A stretch of 34,876 nucleotides of DNA from a virus, in the IMG/VR virus record IMGVR_UViG_3300037481_000168, positions 1 to 34,876 of that record. One strand, given 5' to 3'. Each line of letters begins with the position of its first letter. The stretch's first letter is position 1. This document shows, piece after piece, positions 12,947 to 20,895 of this stretch. A program made the position numbers and the translations under genes. The notes beneath the pieces are model-generated. The model was not told the origin of the DNA. It did not search any database and was given only the letters and a program-made list of their open reading frames with translations.

Positions 12947-14220
12947 TACGAAAACACCGCCTCTTTCGTGATCTTGATTTGCTCTTCGATACCAGAGACG
13001 ATACGGCGCAGCGCTTCGACTGCGGATTCGTCGTTCTTCTTGCGTTCTGCGTCAGAGTACGCCGCGAATTTGAATTCACCGATAGCCGTGTCAACGCTGC
13101 CAACACGCGCGGAAGAGCGGCTTTCCTTGTCGGCTTGCTCAATTGCGGAAAGCCGTTCTTGTTCTAGCCGGCCGACTTCCTTTTCTTGATCTGCTTCAAA
13201 CTTCATCACGTCTTTGATGAGTTGCCGTTTTTCGTTGGCATTCTTCTCTCTGAGTGCTTCTGCTTCTGCTTGTGTCCGGTCTTTGATTGCGTCCTCTTCG
13301 GCTTTCCGCTTCTTCTCAATTGCTTCAAGTTCAAAATTCAACTCTTGCCGTCGAATCTCTCGCTTGATGTCTTGAACTCTAACGAATGCGTCGAATTCTT
13401 CGCGCGGAAGTTCTTTTGCTTCCATCAATGCAAACTCTAGACGCTGCTCGTCACGAAACTTTGCAAAGTTGGCTAGGGCTATGGATTCTTCATTGCCTTT
13501 CTTACGTACCTCGTTCACCTTCAATTGAAACTTAAGTTTTTCTTCTTCAACGCGCAACCCCAAAGTACGGTCTTGCGATTCGCGTGTTTCGCCTTCTCGC
13601 TCTCTCGCAGCACGTACCATTTCATCTCTGGCAGCAATTTCCTTCTTCACAAGGTCATCCGCTGCCTTATCCGCAGCGCCAAACGTTGCGTCGTAGATTG
13701 CGTTACCTAGTTCAGCAAATGCGCCGACGAACGGTATTTGCTTGATGCCGTCTAGAATCGCCTCGTTCAACGGCTTTTCACTGCGGATGATTCCGGCAAG
13801 CGTTTTTGCCAACTGCGCGGCCATCATCGGCGCGGCAAAGTTCTTGAGAATCTCGCTGCCCTTCGCGCCAAAGTTCTTGCCGAAATCGATTCCCGCACTT
13901 GAACCAGCACCGCCGCCAACTGTTGAAACCGTGGTTTTGACAATCGGCGCAACTTGGCGCGGTAGTTTCTCCATTTCTCGCGTGATTTCTTGGCGAAAAG
14001 ATTCGCCCGCCGACTTCGCAGCGTTCTTGAACTCTTCCGCGATCTGCTTTGCAGCCGCTCCTACGTCTGTTGGCGCTTGCTGGATTTGTCCCGTCGCTTG
14101 CTGAAACGCGACAGCGGCGCGTTTGCCGGACTCGACGAACATAGCCTCCATCTTGGCGAGGCTTGCCTCCAGCGCCTTCATGTCGGCTTCGACGGATACT
14201 GAGAGATTGCCAGCGTTCAT
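12946..14220 (-). CDS. Tail tape-measure protein (short)
   Basis: 424 residues, mostly alpha-helical with long charged coils (about 190-400: KKEIAARDEMVRAAREREGE, EALREKNANEKRQLIKDVMK) and a Gly/Ala hydrophobic centre (TVGGGAGSSAGIDFG, KNFAAPMMAAQLAKTLAGII). Placed after the chaperone pair, as in lambda (H after G/GT). ATG 14220 overlaps the T-frame stop in ATGA. At about 0.15 nm per residue it predicts a tail of roughly 60-65 nm. The coil part is AT-richer than the flanks. Confidence 0.8.
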   Translation of the reverse strand: MNAGNLSVSVEADMKALEASLAKMEAMFVESGKRAAVAFQQATGQIQQAPTDVGAAAKQIAEEFKNAAKSAGESFRQEITREMEKLPRQVAPIVKTTVSTVGGGAGSSAGIDFGKNFGAKGSEILKNFAAPMMAAQLAKTLAGIIRSEKPLNEAILDGIKQIPFVGAFAELGNAIYDATFGAADKAADDLVKKEIAARDEMVRAAREREGETRESQDRTLGLRVEEEKLKFQLKVNEVRKKGNEESIALANFAKFRDEQRLEFALMEAKELPREEFDAFVRVQDIKREIRRQELNFELEAIEKKRKAEEDAIKDRTQAEAEALREKNANEKRQLIKDVMKFEADQEKEVGRLEQERLSAIEQADKESRSSARVGSVDTAIGEFKFAAYSDAERKKNDESAVEALRRIVSGIEEQIKITKEAVFS

Positions 14221-14417
14221 CGTTGTTCTACGTATCGGCGCATCCAGCCGCGTCCGTCATCCTGCGACGTGTTCCCGTGGCCTTCGATGGCATGGCGCAA
14301 GTGCGCGTCGAACTCCCAACACGCCAAATCGAATGGGTGACCTAGCCCCGGCGCGGCTCGCGCGATGATGTGCGCTTCCGCCACGACGTCGCGTTCCGAC
14401 GTGCGCGGCGCTAGGCG
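14217..14417 (-). CDS. Tail chaperone T-frame, read by -1 frameshift
   Basis: An open frame of 66 codons with no credible start of its own, in the -1 frame relative to gene 14411-14818. Ribosomes slipping at GGGAAAC (14417-14423) would continue with RLAPRTSERDVVAEAHIIAR and on to FDLACWEFDAHLRHAIEGHG and RRYVEQR, giving a product of about 200 aa. This is the lambda gpGT layout: long product from a slip just before the G stop, placed between G and the tape measure. The stop overlaps the tape-measure ATG. Confidence 0.8.
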   Translation of the reverse strand, partial: RLAPRTSERDVVAEAHIIARAAPGLGHPFDLACWEFDAHLRHAIEGHGNTSQDDGRGWMRRYVEQR

Positions 14418-14818
14418 TTTCCCGAGGTCGCCGTGTCTTCCTTGTCGAGTTGCTCCGTGTCGATGCCGAGCGCTTCTAGACAGGCTCGCGTAGCGTCACG
14501 GGGACTGCAAGACTCCACAAACTTGCAAGCGGAGTCCACGTCATCCCCAAGCACCACCGTGAGCACCCGTACCTGTCCCTGCACGGAGTAGCAATCGAGG
14601 TACAGCGAGGAGATAGCCGCCGCCTTGCGCCGCGCTTCTCCGATGTACTCTGCAAGGTCAACTGGCGGCAAGCCCGCCGCGCGGCCATCCTTTGCCGCGA
14701 CTTCCGCGCGTTCGTTGCTCAGGTCTTCCGAGAGCATCAAGCGCTCGCGCACCGTCAGCGGGCGCAGACGGAATCCGTTGCTACCAAGGTTCACAGTCCA
14801 TTCAGCACGTCGAATCAT
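14411..14818 (-). CDS. Tail assembly chaperone (gpG-like)
   Basis: 135 residues from ATG 14818 (ATGA overlap with the 90-aa gene). MIRRAEWTVNLGSNGFRLRP, LTVRERLMLSEDLSNERAEV and a cysteine-bearing helical domain (VQGQVRVLTVVLGDDVDSAC). Position between tail tube and tape measure and the frameshift near its end identify it by synteny with lambda gpG. A slip two codons before the TAG makes the gpGT-like form that would bind the tail tube and tape measure during assembly. No sequence family was needed for the call. Confidence 0.75.
   Translation of the reverse strand: MIRRAEWTVNLGSNGFRLRPLTVRERLMLSEDLSNERAEVAAKDGRAAGLPPVDLAEYIGEARRKAAAISSLYLDCYSVQGQVRVLTVVLGDDVDSACKFVESCSPRDATRACLEALGIDTEQLDKEDTATSGNA
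14417..14423 (-). other. Programmed -1 frameshift site GGGAAAC
   Basis: Minus-strand heptamer G GGA AAC in the frame of gene 14411-14818, matching X XXY YYZ (lambda uses GGGAAAG). Slipping gives GGG AAA and enters an open frame running to 14217. Confidence 0.8.
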
Positions 14819-15087
14819 TTTCGCATCCTCCGCATTCGTTCAAGAAACAGGTCGGCTCCGCTTGGCTCAATCGTCTTGTCGGAAGCTCGCCGCGCGGCGA
14901 GCCATTCGACCGCGTATATTGACTTGCGCTCCGCTGCCAGCGCGTAGTGGATCGCTTGATCTTCGGTAATCGTTCCCGGGCTGATTCGGCGTTGCCGAAT
15001 CACGCCGTCGCGGAAACGAATTGAAACCACCCAATCCGAATCGGACGGGTGGAAGACACTCGCAACGGCACCAAGTTGAGGGTTCAT
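14815..15087 (-). CDS. Small tail-module protein, 90 aa
   Basis: ATG 15087 lies two bases after the tail-tube stop; a TTG five codons earlier is the alternative. MNPQLGAVASVFHPSDSDWV, VSIRFRDGVIRQRRISPGTI, then a helical end (AIHYALAAERKSIYAVEWLA, LFLERMRRMRK). It lies between tail tube and chaperone gene. Probably a tail-assembly accessory; no family recognised. Confidence 0.6.
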   Translation of the reverse strand: MNPQLGAVASVFHPSDSDWVVSIRFRDGVIRQRRISPGTITEDQAIHYALAAERKSIYAVEWLAARRASDKTIEPSGADLFLERMRRMRK

Positions 15088-15089
15088 CG

Positions 15090-15506
15090 TCAGACGAGCC
15101 AAGTAATTACGGGCGCTGCGCCGTCACCGTTCGCAAAGTTGCAAGTCAACGTCGAGTCGCCCGTCTTGTCCACGTTGAATGCAAACCCGTTGAAGATGCA
15201 GTTTGCCGCGATCTGACAATCAGAAGTACCAGTGGTGTCGAACACCTTCAGCGTCAGCGCCGCCGTAGCGGTGCTGTGCAGAATGGTGGTGCTGTTCGTG
15301 GCAGTGCCAACGCCAGCAACGCCAGTGAGCGACCCCGTTACGTCAAGCATTCCAAGCCGCTTGCGTCGGCCAGTGTCGGCAAAGCCAGTCACTTCGCTTT
15401 CAACGCGCTCAAGCGTCGCAGCATAGGAACGGACTTGGAGGAGTTCAGCGCCGGAGGGGAGGGTAACCGCTCCGTCGTTTCCGATTGCATACGTGGTGAT
15501 TGCCAT
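15090..15506 (-). CDS. Major tail (tube) protein
   Basis: 138 residues, ATG 15506 with AGGAACACACC upstream. MAITTYAIGNDGAVTLPSGA, then a strand-helix-strand pattern of tail-tube proteins (VRSYAATLERVESEVTGFAD, KRLGMLDVTGSLTGVAG, ALTLKVFDTTGTSD, CNFANGDGAAPVITWLV). It follows the tail-completion gene and precedes the chaperones, the standard place for the tube subunit. Assignment from fold-like pattern and synteny. Confidence 0.7.
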   Translation of the reverse strand: MAITTYAIGNDGAVTLPSGAELLQVRSYAATLERVESEVTGFADTGRRKRLGMLDVTGSLTGVAGVGTATNSTTILHSTATAALTLKVFDTTGTSDCQIAANCIFNGFAFNVDKTGDSTLTCNFANGDGAAPVITWLV

Positions 15507-15518
15507 GGTGTGTTCCTA

Positions 15519-15908
15519 TCAAGTGTCGAAGGCGGTAGCCCGGTACGTTTCTGTGATCGACCAAGAATCGTCAGCGAATGACGGCGCACCCGCTTCCTCT
15601 CGGATGAACACCGCACGGTCAAACCCGGAAACAGTCAACGGAGTAGAGAGCGCAGTAGCGAGCGCAGCCGCCGCCGTGTGTATGTCCTGCGTTCCGCTGT
15701 TGGAGAAGAAAAACTCAAACTCAAAGGTCATGGTGTGTTTTGTTACGCCCATCAACCGTTCGACCCGCGATTCCGTCGCGCGGTAGACCAGCAACGGAAG
15801 CGGCGCGTTTGCAAAGCCTACGTCGAGATAGATGCGCGTCCCGACTACGTTGGTCAGCGCCGACGTGCTGTGAAGCCTGCTCTTGAGAGCGTCGAGAATT
15901 GCTTTCAT
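15519..15908 (-). CDS. Tail terminator/completion protein (DUF3168-like)
   Basis: 129 residues, ATG 15908 (ATGA). MKAILDALKSRLHSTSALTN, VVGTRIYLDVGFANAPLPLL, VYRATESRVERLMGVTKHTM, FEFEFFFSN and ALSTPLTVSGFDRAVF match the DUF3168 pattern: N-terminal helix, G-x-R-I-Y, P-L-x-V-Y, then strand FEFEFFF and helix. Family members cap the tail tube at the neck. Order (gp10-like, this, tube) agrees. Confidence 0.75.
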   Translation of the reverse strand: MKAILDALKSRLHSTSALTNVVGTRIYLDVGFANAPLPLLVYRATESRVERLMGVTKHTMTFEFEFFFSNSGTQDIHTAAAALATALSTPLTVSGFDRAVFIREEAGAPSFADDSWSITETYRATAFDT

Positions 15909-16435
15909 CGTTTGCCCTTTAGCGCGATTGCCATTCCCGCTTGCATGATGTCTTGCACCTTTGGCGTAACGTACTTCACAACAGGCCGAACGTACGGACG
16001 TGCTGCAAGTTTCCTGAACCCGTATTCAAGCGCCCGCGCGTAGACAAGGTTGGTTCCGAGCATATAGGTAACCAAGGTCTTTCTACCTTTGACAGATGAG
16101 AACCCGTCAATCTGCCCGTCTTTGTTTGCGTCGATTGTCTTGGTTCCGAACCCACGCTGGACAATTGTCCACGATGCGCGGAGATGGCCATTCAATGCCG
16201 CTGGCGGATTGCCGGGTGCAGACGCTACGTGGATGCCGCGAGCGCGGAGGTTCCTGCCTTTCTTCTTCCCTTTGGCAACACGGTATCTGCGACCCGACCC
16301 CGGCTTAGACAAGTGCAACCGCAACTGTGTTTGCATTTCCAGAGCTACACCAGCAAGACCATTGATGATGCCTTGTCTTACAGCGTCTTTCACTTCATCA
16401 GGAGAACCGCCGCGCCACGTAAACGAAGCGCTCAT
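15905..16435 (-). CDS. HK97 gp10-like neck/tail protein with calcium-loop insert
   Basis: 176 residues, ATG 16435 (ATGA). HK97 gp10-like features: amphipathic N-terminal helix (VRQGIINGLAGVALEMQTQL), GIHVASAPGNPPAALNGHLR, YARALEYGF and RPYVRPVVKYV near the end. An unusual insert at residues 102-112 (DANKDGQIDGF) matches the first nine positions of an EF-hand/dockerin calcium loop (D, N, D, G, I, D), though the twelfth is Ser. Acts at the head-tail interface. Confidence 0.75.
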   Translation of the reverse strand: MSASFTWRGGSPDEVKDAVRQGIINGLAGVALEMQTQLRLHLSKPGSGRRYRVAKGKKKGRNLRARGIHVASAPGNPPAALNGHLRASWTIVQRGFGTKTIDANKDGQIDGFSSVKGRKTLVTYMLGTNLVYARALEYGFRKLAARPYVRPVVKYVTPKVQDIMQAGMAIALKGKR

Positions 16436-16812
16436 AGCGTCACCCCGGGGTCAACTTCCGTAGCCGTTACGACAGTCATCGTGAGATGAGGTGCGCCGTT
16501 GCTGGCGAACGTCTCGCCCGGTTGCACCACGCCACCGACGCGCCAGTTGCGCACCGTTCCCGTGTAGCCGTTGCGGATCTCGTCATCAATCCGCACGTCC
16601 ACAACCCCCGCAAGGTAAATCGTTGCGCTCGTCTGACCCGTGGCGCGACCGTACGCGATTGCGCTGTCCTCGCTCCCGGAGTCCACAAACCCGCGCACCT
16701 CTTGGCCGCGCGTGTAGTTGCGCTGCACCTCGCCGTCCGCGCCGACCGACGTAGTCGGCCTGTACACGTACAGCGTGATTCCCATACGGTTTACCATCGC
16801 TTCGATGCTCAA
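16432..16812 (-). CDS. Head-tail joining (head closure) protein
   Basis: 126 residues, ATG 16812 (ATGA). MGITLYVYRPTTSVGADGEV, RGQEVRGFVDSGSEDSAIAY, GRATGQTSATIYLAG, VVDVRIDDEIR and YTGTVRNWRVGGVVQPGET follow the small beta-barrel pattern of phage head closure/head-tail joining proteins (PF05521-like). Located between the gp6-like connector and the gp10-like gene, as expected. Confidence 0.7.
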   Translation of the reverse strand: MSIEAMVNRMGITLYVYRPTTSVGADGEVQRNYTRGQEVRGFVDSGSEDSAIAYGRATGQTSATIYLAGVVDVRIDDEIRNGYTGTVRNWRVGGVVQPGETFASNGAPHLTMTVVTATEVDPGVTL

Positions 16813-17618
16813 CGAATCCTCCGGTACGCACCCAACAGCATCTCAATTTCCCGCGCCGTCTCGTCACCCGCGCGGAGCGAGTACGAGTATCCGCCGAGCG
16901 ATTCCGACTGTACGGACGCATCTCGCGTTCGGTCGCGGAAGAACTTCCCGACAACCAGCAAAGTCGCCTGAACAACGTCCGCAGGAACGGTTTCGTACCC
17001 GGCTTGGTAGTCCACCAGAACCGACCGCCACTGGTCAACGGAGCGCCCGTAGATGATGCCGCGCTCTTCGTCCAGTTGCCATTCCGTCACGGGCTGCGTG
17101 TACCCGAGCATCGCGCCGCTTGAGCGGCAATCCGTCGCTGCCGAGCGCACCAAATACCGACTTGGGGCGTTGATTCCAACGGTGGCCGAGAAACCCGCCG
17201 TAGCGGTCACCTGAGCCGCCAGCGCCGCAGACGTGGCGTAGGTGTCCAACGCCAACGAAACGGCTAAGAGCGTCCCGTCCGAGGCAATGCGGCGCAGGAT
17301 CAACGATCCGTCCATGATGGACGCGGTAGCGAGGATGTCGTTCCCCGCCGTCGCTTGAATCGTCAGCATGGTTTCGGTTGACGTACCGACGAAATGGACG
17401 GCAGTAACGGGTTGATGCCTCAGCACCAGCCGTTCGCCGCCGCCTTCCTTGATTTCGTAGTGGCGCTGCGACTTGAAGACCCGACCGCAGTAACGATCCA
17501 CCCACGCGCTCGCGCGGTCGATGCACCGTTCTAGGATTTGGTCGCTGGCTGAACCCGTGATCCCAAGGAAACTCTTGGTATCGGGTAGGTCAACATGCGC
17601 TGTCGCTGCTACTGCCAT
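16809..17618 (-). CDS. Head-tail connector (gp6-like), extended
   Basis: 269 residues from ATG 17618 with GGAGGAACG upstream; a longer frame is rejected. N-terminal DTKSFLGITGSASDQILERC and IDRASAWVDRYCGRVF are the helical gp6-like connector signature. The C-terminal end (VPADVVQATLLVVGKFFRDR, ETAREIEMLLGAYRRIR) completes it. Between them lies a beta-rich insert of about 130 residues (VTAVHFVGTSTETMLTIQAT, TAGFSATVGINAPSRYLV). Together with the inserted part it is longer than a plain gp6 (about 100 aa). Forms a ring below the portal. Confidence 0.75.
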   Translation of the reverse strand: MAVAATAHVDLPDTKSFLGITGSASDQILERCIDRASAWVDRYCGRVFKSQRHYEIKEGGGERLVLRHQPVTAVHFVGTSTETMLTIQATAGNDILATASIMDGSLILRRIASDGTLLAVSLALDTYATSAALAAQVTATAGFSATVGINAPSRYLVRSAATDCRSSGAMLGYTQPVTEWQLDEERGIIYGRSVDQWRSVLVDYQAGYETVPADVVQATLLVVGKFFRDRTRDASVQSESLGGYSYSLRAGDETAREIEMLLGAYRRIR

Positions 17619-17835
17619 CGTTCCTCCGTCGTGATTTCTTCGGTCTTTCCGGTGGTGTGGTCGCGTCCACAAACAGCGGCGACGGTTCAACCAAGAGACG
17701 CGCGTACCCGCCGTCAACCAACCGCCTTGCCGTAGTCTCGTCCGCGTTGTAGATCGCGCCGGGTCGAAGGTCGCGCCGACCCACGAAATCCTCATGCACC
17801 GACACGTTGCGGATGATCGTCAATAGGTGGTGCAT
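17590..17835 (-). CDS. Hypothetical 81-aa head-region protein
   Basis: ATG 17835 with GGGAGG upstream; overlaps the glycosyltransferase-like stop (16 bp) and the connector start (29 bp). MHHLLTIIRNVSVHEDFVGR, RDLRPGAIYNADETTARRLV, DGGYARLLVEP, then a Pro/Arg/Ser-rich tail. The LRPGAIY...A..LV..GYA pattern resembles small proteins found beside phage connectors, of unknown role. Confidence 0.65.
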   Translation of the reverse strand: MHHLLTIIRNVSVHEDFVGRRDLRPGAIYNADETTARRLVDGGYARLLVEPSPLFVDATTPPERPKKSRRRNDGSSSDSAC

Positions 17836-18839
17836 TCGCTTGGCCTCCCGTTGCCGTTGTAATCCGTGCAGTATTGATGGATCGTGCGGAGGTCTTCACC
17901 CGGCCACGTGATCTTCAATTGCAGATGACCGATGCGAACACGCGGCGTGACGTAGCAGCGGTTCCCGCACTGCGCCCACTGCTTCCAGAAATGGATATCG
18001 TCGTCAATCCGACCATCTCCCCACGTGCCATCTGCGCACGGCGTCGGCAAGAACCAAGGCTTCGCCATCCGGCGCAACGCCGTCGCGCGGAAGAATGACA
18101 AGCCGAAATGCCCTGTCTCGCATTCGATAGCCTCTTGCCGAAAGATCGCGGCATCGACGCGCTCAATGCGCTTCCCGTTCTGATCCACCATCGTCAACAG
18201 GACGCGCTCTTTCTCGCGCTGGATTTGCAGCGGGAACAGCGCGTCAATCTCAGGCCGCGTCTCCATGATCTGCCAAAGTCGAATGACGTCGTTCTCGTCG
18301 AACACCGAGTCGTAATCAATCGACATCACGTACTTGTTCTTCGGCTCATCAATCGCCTTCTCCATGACCCGTTGCATACACTGACCCCAAAACACGCCAG
18401 TAGCCTTTGCAAAGTCAATCCCAAGGCGGGTGCAAACGCGCGTGACTGAGGCAAAGTTTTCCGTCCACGCGATGCGCGGAAGACTCATGATCGCGTACAC
18501 GTCAGCCATCGGCAGTTTCGGTGTCGGCCTACTCACGCGCCGCGCGACTACGGAAATCCAACCGTTGCCGTCGCTCCAGTGTGTCCCGTGAACGCCGCCC
18601 ACGATGTCCCATCCGGCCATTGAAAGAACCTTGGCCAACTTCTCGCGGTTCCAAATGCTGCGGTACGTGCCGTTTCCGAGGATCGACTCCTCTACGCTGC
18701 CCGTGCCGTCCGTGTACATCTTCACGCCAGCGTCAAAGTCCGGCACGTCGAAACGTGCTTCGTTGCCTTCGACCGCTTGCGCTGCCTTCACTTCTTCGCC
18801 GCTGATAGCCCGTGCCAATACGTCGTTTCGCTCTGACAT
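17820..18839 (-). CDS. Glycosyltransferase-like protein in head operon
   Basis: 339 residues, ATG 18839 five bases after GGAGG. Residues about 110-330 look like a GT-A fold: MADVYAIMSLPRIAWTENFA, NKYVMSIDYDSVFDENDVIR (DYD metal-binding motif near 175-177), IDALFPLQIQREKERVLLTM, HFGLSFFRATALRRM and DGRIDDDIHFWKQWAQ as a candidate catalytic/acceptor region. It may decorate capsid or tail proteins or a host surface molecule. Position between capsid and connector genes favours late expression. Substrate unknown. Confidence 0.65.
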   Translation of the reverse strand: MSERNDVLARAISGEEVKAAQAVEGNEARFDVPDFDAGVKMYTDGTGSVEESILGNGTYRSIWNREKLAKVLSMAGWDIVGGVHGTHWSDGNGWISVVARRVSRPTPKLPMADVYAIMSLPRIAWTENFASVTRVCTRLGIDFAKATGVFWGQCMQRVMEKAIDEPKNKYVMSIDYDSVFDENDVIRLWQIMETRPEIDALFPLQIQREKERVLLTMVDQNGKRIERVDAAIFRQEAIECETGHFGLSFFRATALRRMAKPWFLPTPCADGTWGDGRIDDDIHFWKQWAQCGNRCYVTPRVRIGHLQLKITWPGEDLRTIHQYCTDYNGNGRPSECTTY

Positions 18840-18858
18840 TCGCACCTCCGATTTGTGT

Positions 18859-18877
18859 TTCGCGTACTCCGCGAAAT
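18859..18877 (-). other. Small stem-loop before the glycosyltransferase-like gene
   Basis: TTTCGCG/CGCGAAA 7-bp stem with a 5-base loop, about 20 bases upstream of ATG 18839 and just before its GGAGG. It could modulate translation of this gene. Confidence 0.4.
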
Positions 18878-18899
18878 TGTCATCGGCACTTTACGCACA

Positions 18900-18932
18900 G
18901 CGACCCCGCCCCCGCTAGGGGGACGAGGTCGC
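18900..18932 (-). terminator. GC-rich hairpin after gene 18952-19374
   Basis: GCGACC plus CCCCC pairs with GGGGG plus GGTCGC around GCTA, with a small internal bulge. Starts about 19 bases after the stop. No T-run; a probable attenuator or mRNA-end stabiliser separating capsid genes from less abundant ones. Confidence 0.5.
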
Positions 18933-18951
18933 CAGATGCGAAGTCTTGCGC

Positions 18952-19374
18952 TCAAATCTGCGCGAGATGTGCCGCGCCATTGGCCGCAGCAGTCAGCGGA
19001 GCGTCAGCCGCGAGGCCGAGTTCCACCGCGATGATTGGTTGCGTGGTCGCGTGAAGACCCAGCGTCGGCTTGAGGTAGCGCTTGCGGCCAACGAGCGAAA
19101 CCTCGTAGACCAGCCGCGCTTCCGTGGTTGCCACAGTCGCTGAACTTGGCGTGTACGCCGTTCCCGGTGCTGCTTCCGTGATGGCCGACCACGAGGAGTT
19201 ATTGTCGCTCTCCTCAAGGCTGTTATTGGTGAGCGTAGTCGAAAGACCGGGGGTTCCAGAGGCAAAGCAAATGATGCGAGCGAAGTTGAAACCGCGCGTA
19301 TCAATGCTGGCCGTCAACGCAGAAACGTTGGTTGCACCGAATGCGGAAATCTGAAACTTTGTGTTTGGCTTCAT
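18952..19374 (-). CDS. Capsid-associated or decoration-like protein, 140 aa
   Basis: ATG 19374 with GGAGAACACACACC upstream. Beta-rich and Ser/Thr/Ala-rich (KFQISAFGATNVSALTASID, FARIICFASGTPGLSTTLTN, EARLVYEVSLVGRKRYLKPT, HLAQI). It stands alone between two GC-rich hairpins, directly after the major capsid gene. That is typical of an abundant head protein such as a decoration or head-fibre protein. No family recognised, so the role is positional. Confidence 0.6.
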   Translation of the reverse strand: MKPNTKFQISAFGATNVSALTASIDTRGFNFARIICFASGTPGLSTTLTNNSLEESDNNSSWSAITEAAPGTAYTPSSATVATTEARLVYEVSLVGRKRYLKPTLGLHATTQPIIAVELGLAADAPLTAAANGAAHLAQI

Positions 19375-19394
19375 GGTGTGTGTTCTCCTGCTAG

Positions 19395-19421
19395 GGGGCG
19401 GCGGGGGCTACCCGCCGCCCC
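19395..19421 (-). terminator. GC-rich hairpin after major capsid gene
   Basis: Perfect 11-bp stem (GGGGCGGCGGG and complement) with a 5-base loop, 13 bases after the capsid stop. No T-run; likely a partial terminator or 3-prime stabiliser. Confidence 0.55.
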
Positions 19422-19434
19422 ACGTTGCGATCTG

Positions 19435-20823
19435 TTAGAGCGTGAGGCGCACAAGCGCGCCGGACTGCGAAGCCGAACCGACGTTCGCGTTGATGATGTC
19501 GATGCGCTCAGTTGCACGAACCCCGATGAGGTCGTTCTCCCAAGCGTCGCCAGCCGTGTTGCTAAAGTCGATTGCCGTCTGGCGACGGTCACCGAAGTAC
19601 GACGCGAGCCGGAGGTCACCGATGTACGCGAAGGTCGCGCCGCCAGTTTCCGAGACAGGGATTGCCTGAGTCCAAACCACCGGGTAGCCGAGGAATTGCG
19701 GCGTACGGATGCCATCAGAGAGAGTCTGCATGGTGTTGCCACCAGCAGCCGCCGCCAAGCGCTCAAACACGCCGTGCCACGCGCTCTTATTGCAGAAAAT
19801 CTTGATGTTGTTCCGGCTTGCTGCAAACGCTGGCAACTTGCGGAATGCTGCGACAAGTTCAGCAAGGCCGACAGTAGCGTACGTGGTGACTGAGCCCATG
19901 TCTGCAATCTGATAGGTCGAGTCGGTCATTACGCTTTCGAGGCCGACGATGCCCGCGAAGGCCGAGGTACCCGTACCGTTGAATCCGGCGTTGTCCTCAA
20001 AGTACGCGAGCGCCTGTGCGATTTCGTCTGCGGCCTCGTCTCCGAGATTCACAATCGAATCCTCGTTCAGTTCGCTGGAAATCTCAGTCAGAACGCCGAT
20101 CTTCTTTGCGACCAACTTGTTTTGGCCGAAGGTCTGCTGGCTCTTCGTGATCGCTGCAGCCTCGCCAACGGCGTACGCGGTGAGACCGCCAGTGCGCTTG
20201 TTGACGTTGCGGGTATCCGAAGACATCGGAATGACGCGAGACTCGCGGCGGAACACGCCGTACTCTTCACGGAGCGTGACCAGTTCGCTGTCCATCTCTT
20301 CCGGCACAAGGAAACCGCCTGCGGAGTTCACGCCTTCGACGTGCGCCTTCTCGCGGACAAGGTTGATTCCGTTGGTCTTGCACCATTCAAGGGACTTGGT
20401 GTGACCCGCAGCGGCGGCGAACCAGCGACCGAAACGGTACGCGGAATCCACGCCTTCGCGGGTGTTCTTGAAGGACTTCAACTTTCCGTACACGCGCGGC
20501 GACTCGACGCGCGGCATGGTGGGATTGATGCCCTTGGTAGCAACGATATCTGCAAGTGCCGACTTGACGGCGTTGGTGATCTTCTCTTCGGTCATGGTTT
20601 CTTCCTCCTCCTTCGCCATGTCGGTTTCGACTTCGGCGGGAGCGCTGGTGCTTGGTGTTACAACGATGTCGAGCGATTCCGGGTCAACCGCCATGCCTGA
20701 TTCGTCAACGATCATGTAACCGTCGAGGATCAGTTTCTTCTGCGCGATGATCCCTGCTTCGCCCTTGATGCGTCCCGCTCGCTGCAATGCGCTGCGGAAA
20801 TCTGCAAGGTTCATGGTGTTCAT
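19435..20823 (-). CDS. Major capsid protein, HK97 fold
   Basis: 462 residues. N-terminal 100 residues form a charged, coiled delta-domain (ETDMAKEEEETMTEEKITNA), expected to act as scaffold and be removed by the upstream protease. The mature part shows HK97 hallmarks: GGFLVPEEMDSELVTLREEY (near 170), TGGLTAYAVGEAAAITKSQQ, TEISSELNEDSIVNLGDEAA and later GYPVVWTQAIPVSETGGATF. ATG 20823 or 20814 could start it; Shine-Dalgarno is weak for both. Directly after the protease gene. Confidence 0.9.
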   Translation of the reverse strand: MNTMNLADFRSALQRAGRIKGEAGIIAQKKLILDGYMIVDESGMAVDPESLDIVVTPSTSAPAEVETDMAKEEEETMTEEKITNAVKSALADIVATKGINPTMPRVESPRVYGKLKSFKNTREGVDSAYRFGRWFAAAAGHTKSLEWCKTNGINLVREKAHVEGVNSAGGFLVPEEMDSELVTLREEYGVFRRESRVIPMSSDTRNVNKRTGGLTAYAVGEAAAITKSQQTFGQNKLVAKKIGVLTEISSELNEDSIVNLGDEAADEIAQALAYFEDNAGFNGTGTSAFAGIVGLESVMTDSTYQIADMGSVTTYATVGLAELVAAFRKLPAFAASRNNIKIFCNKSAWHGVFERLAAAAGGNTMQTLSDGIRTPQFLGYPVVWTQAIPVSETGGATFAYIGDLRLASYFGDRRQTAIDFSNTAGDAWENDLIGVRATERIDIINANVGSASQSGALVRLTL

Positions 20824-20895
20824 AGGACAACTTTCTGTCTTTCAATCCCGCTTGAGGCTTTCCTGTAGGCGCTACGCCGTAAGACAAGCCGAGCG

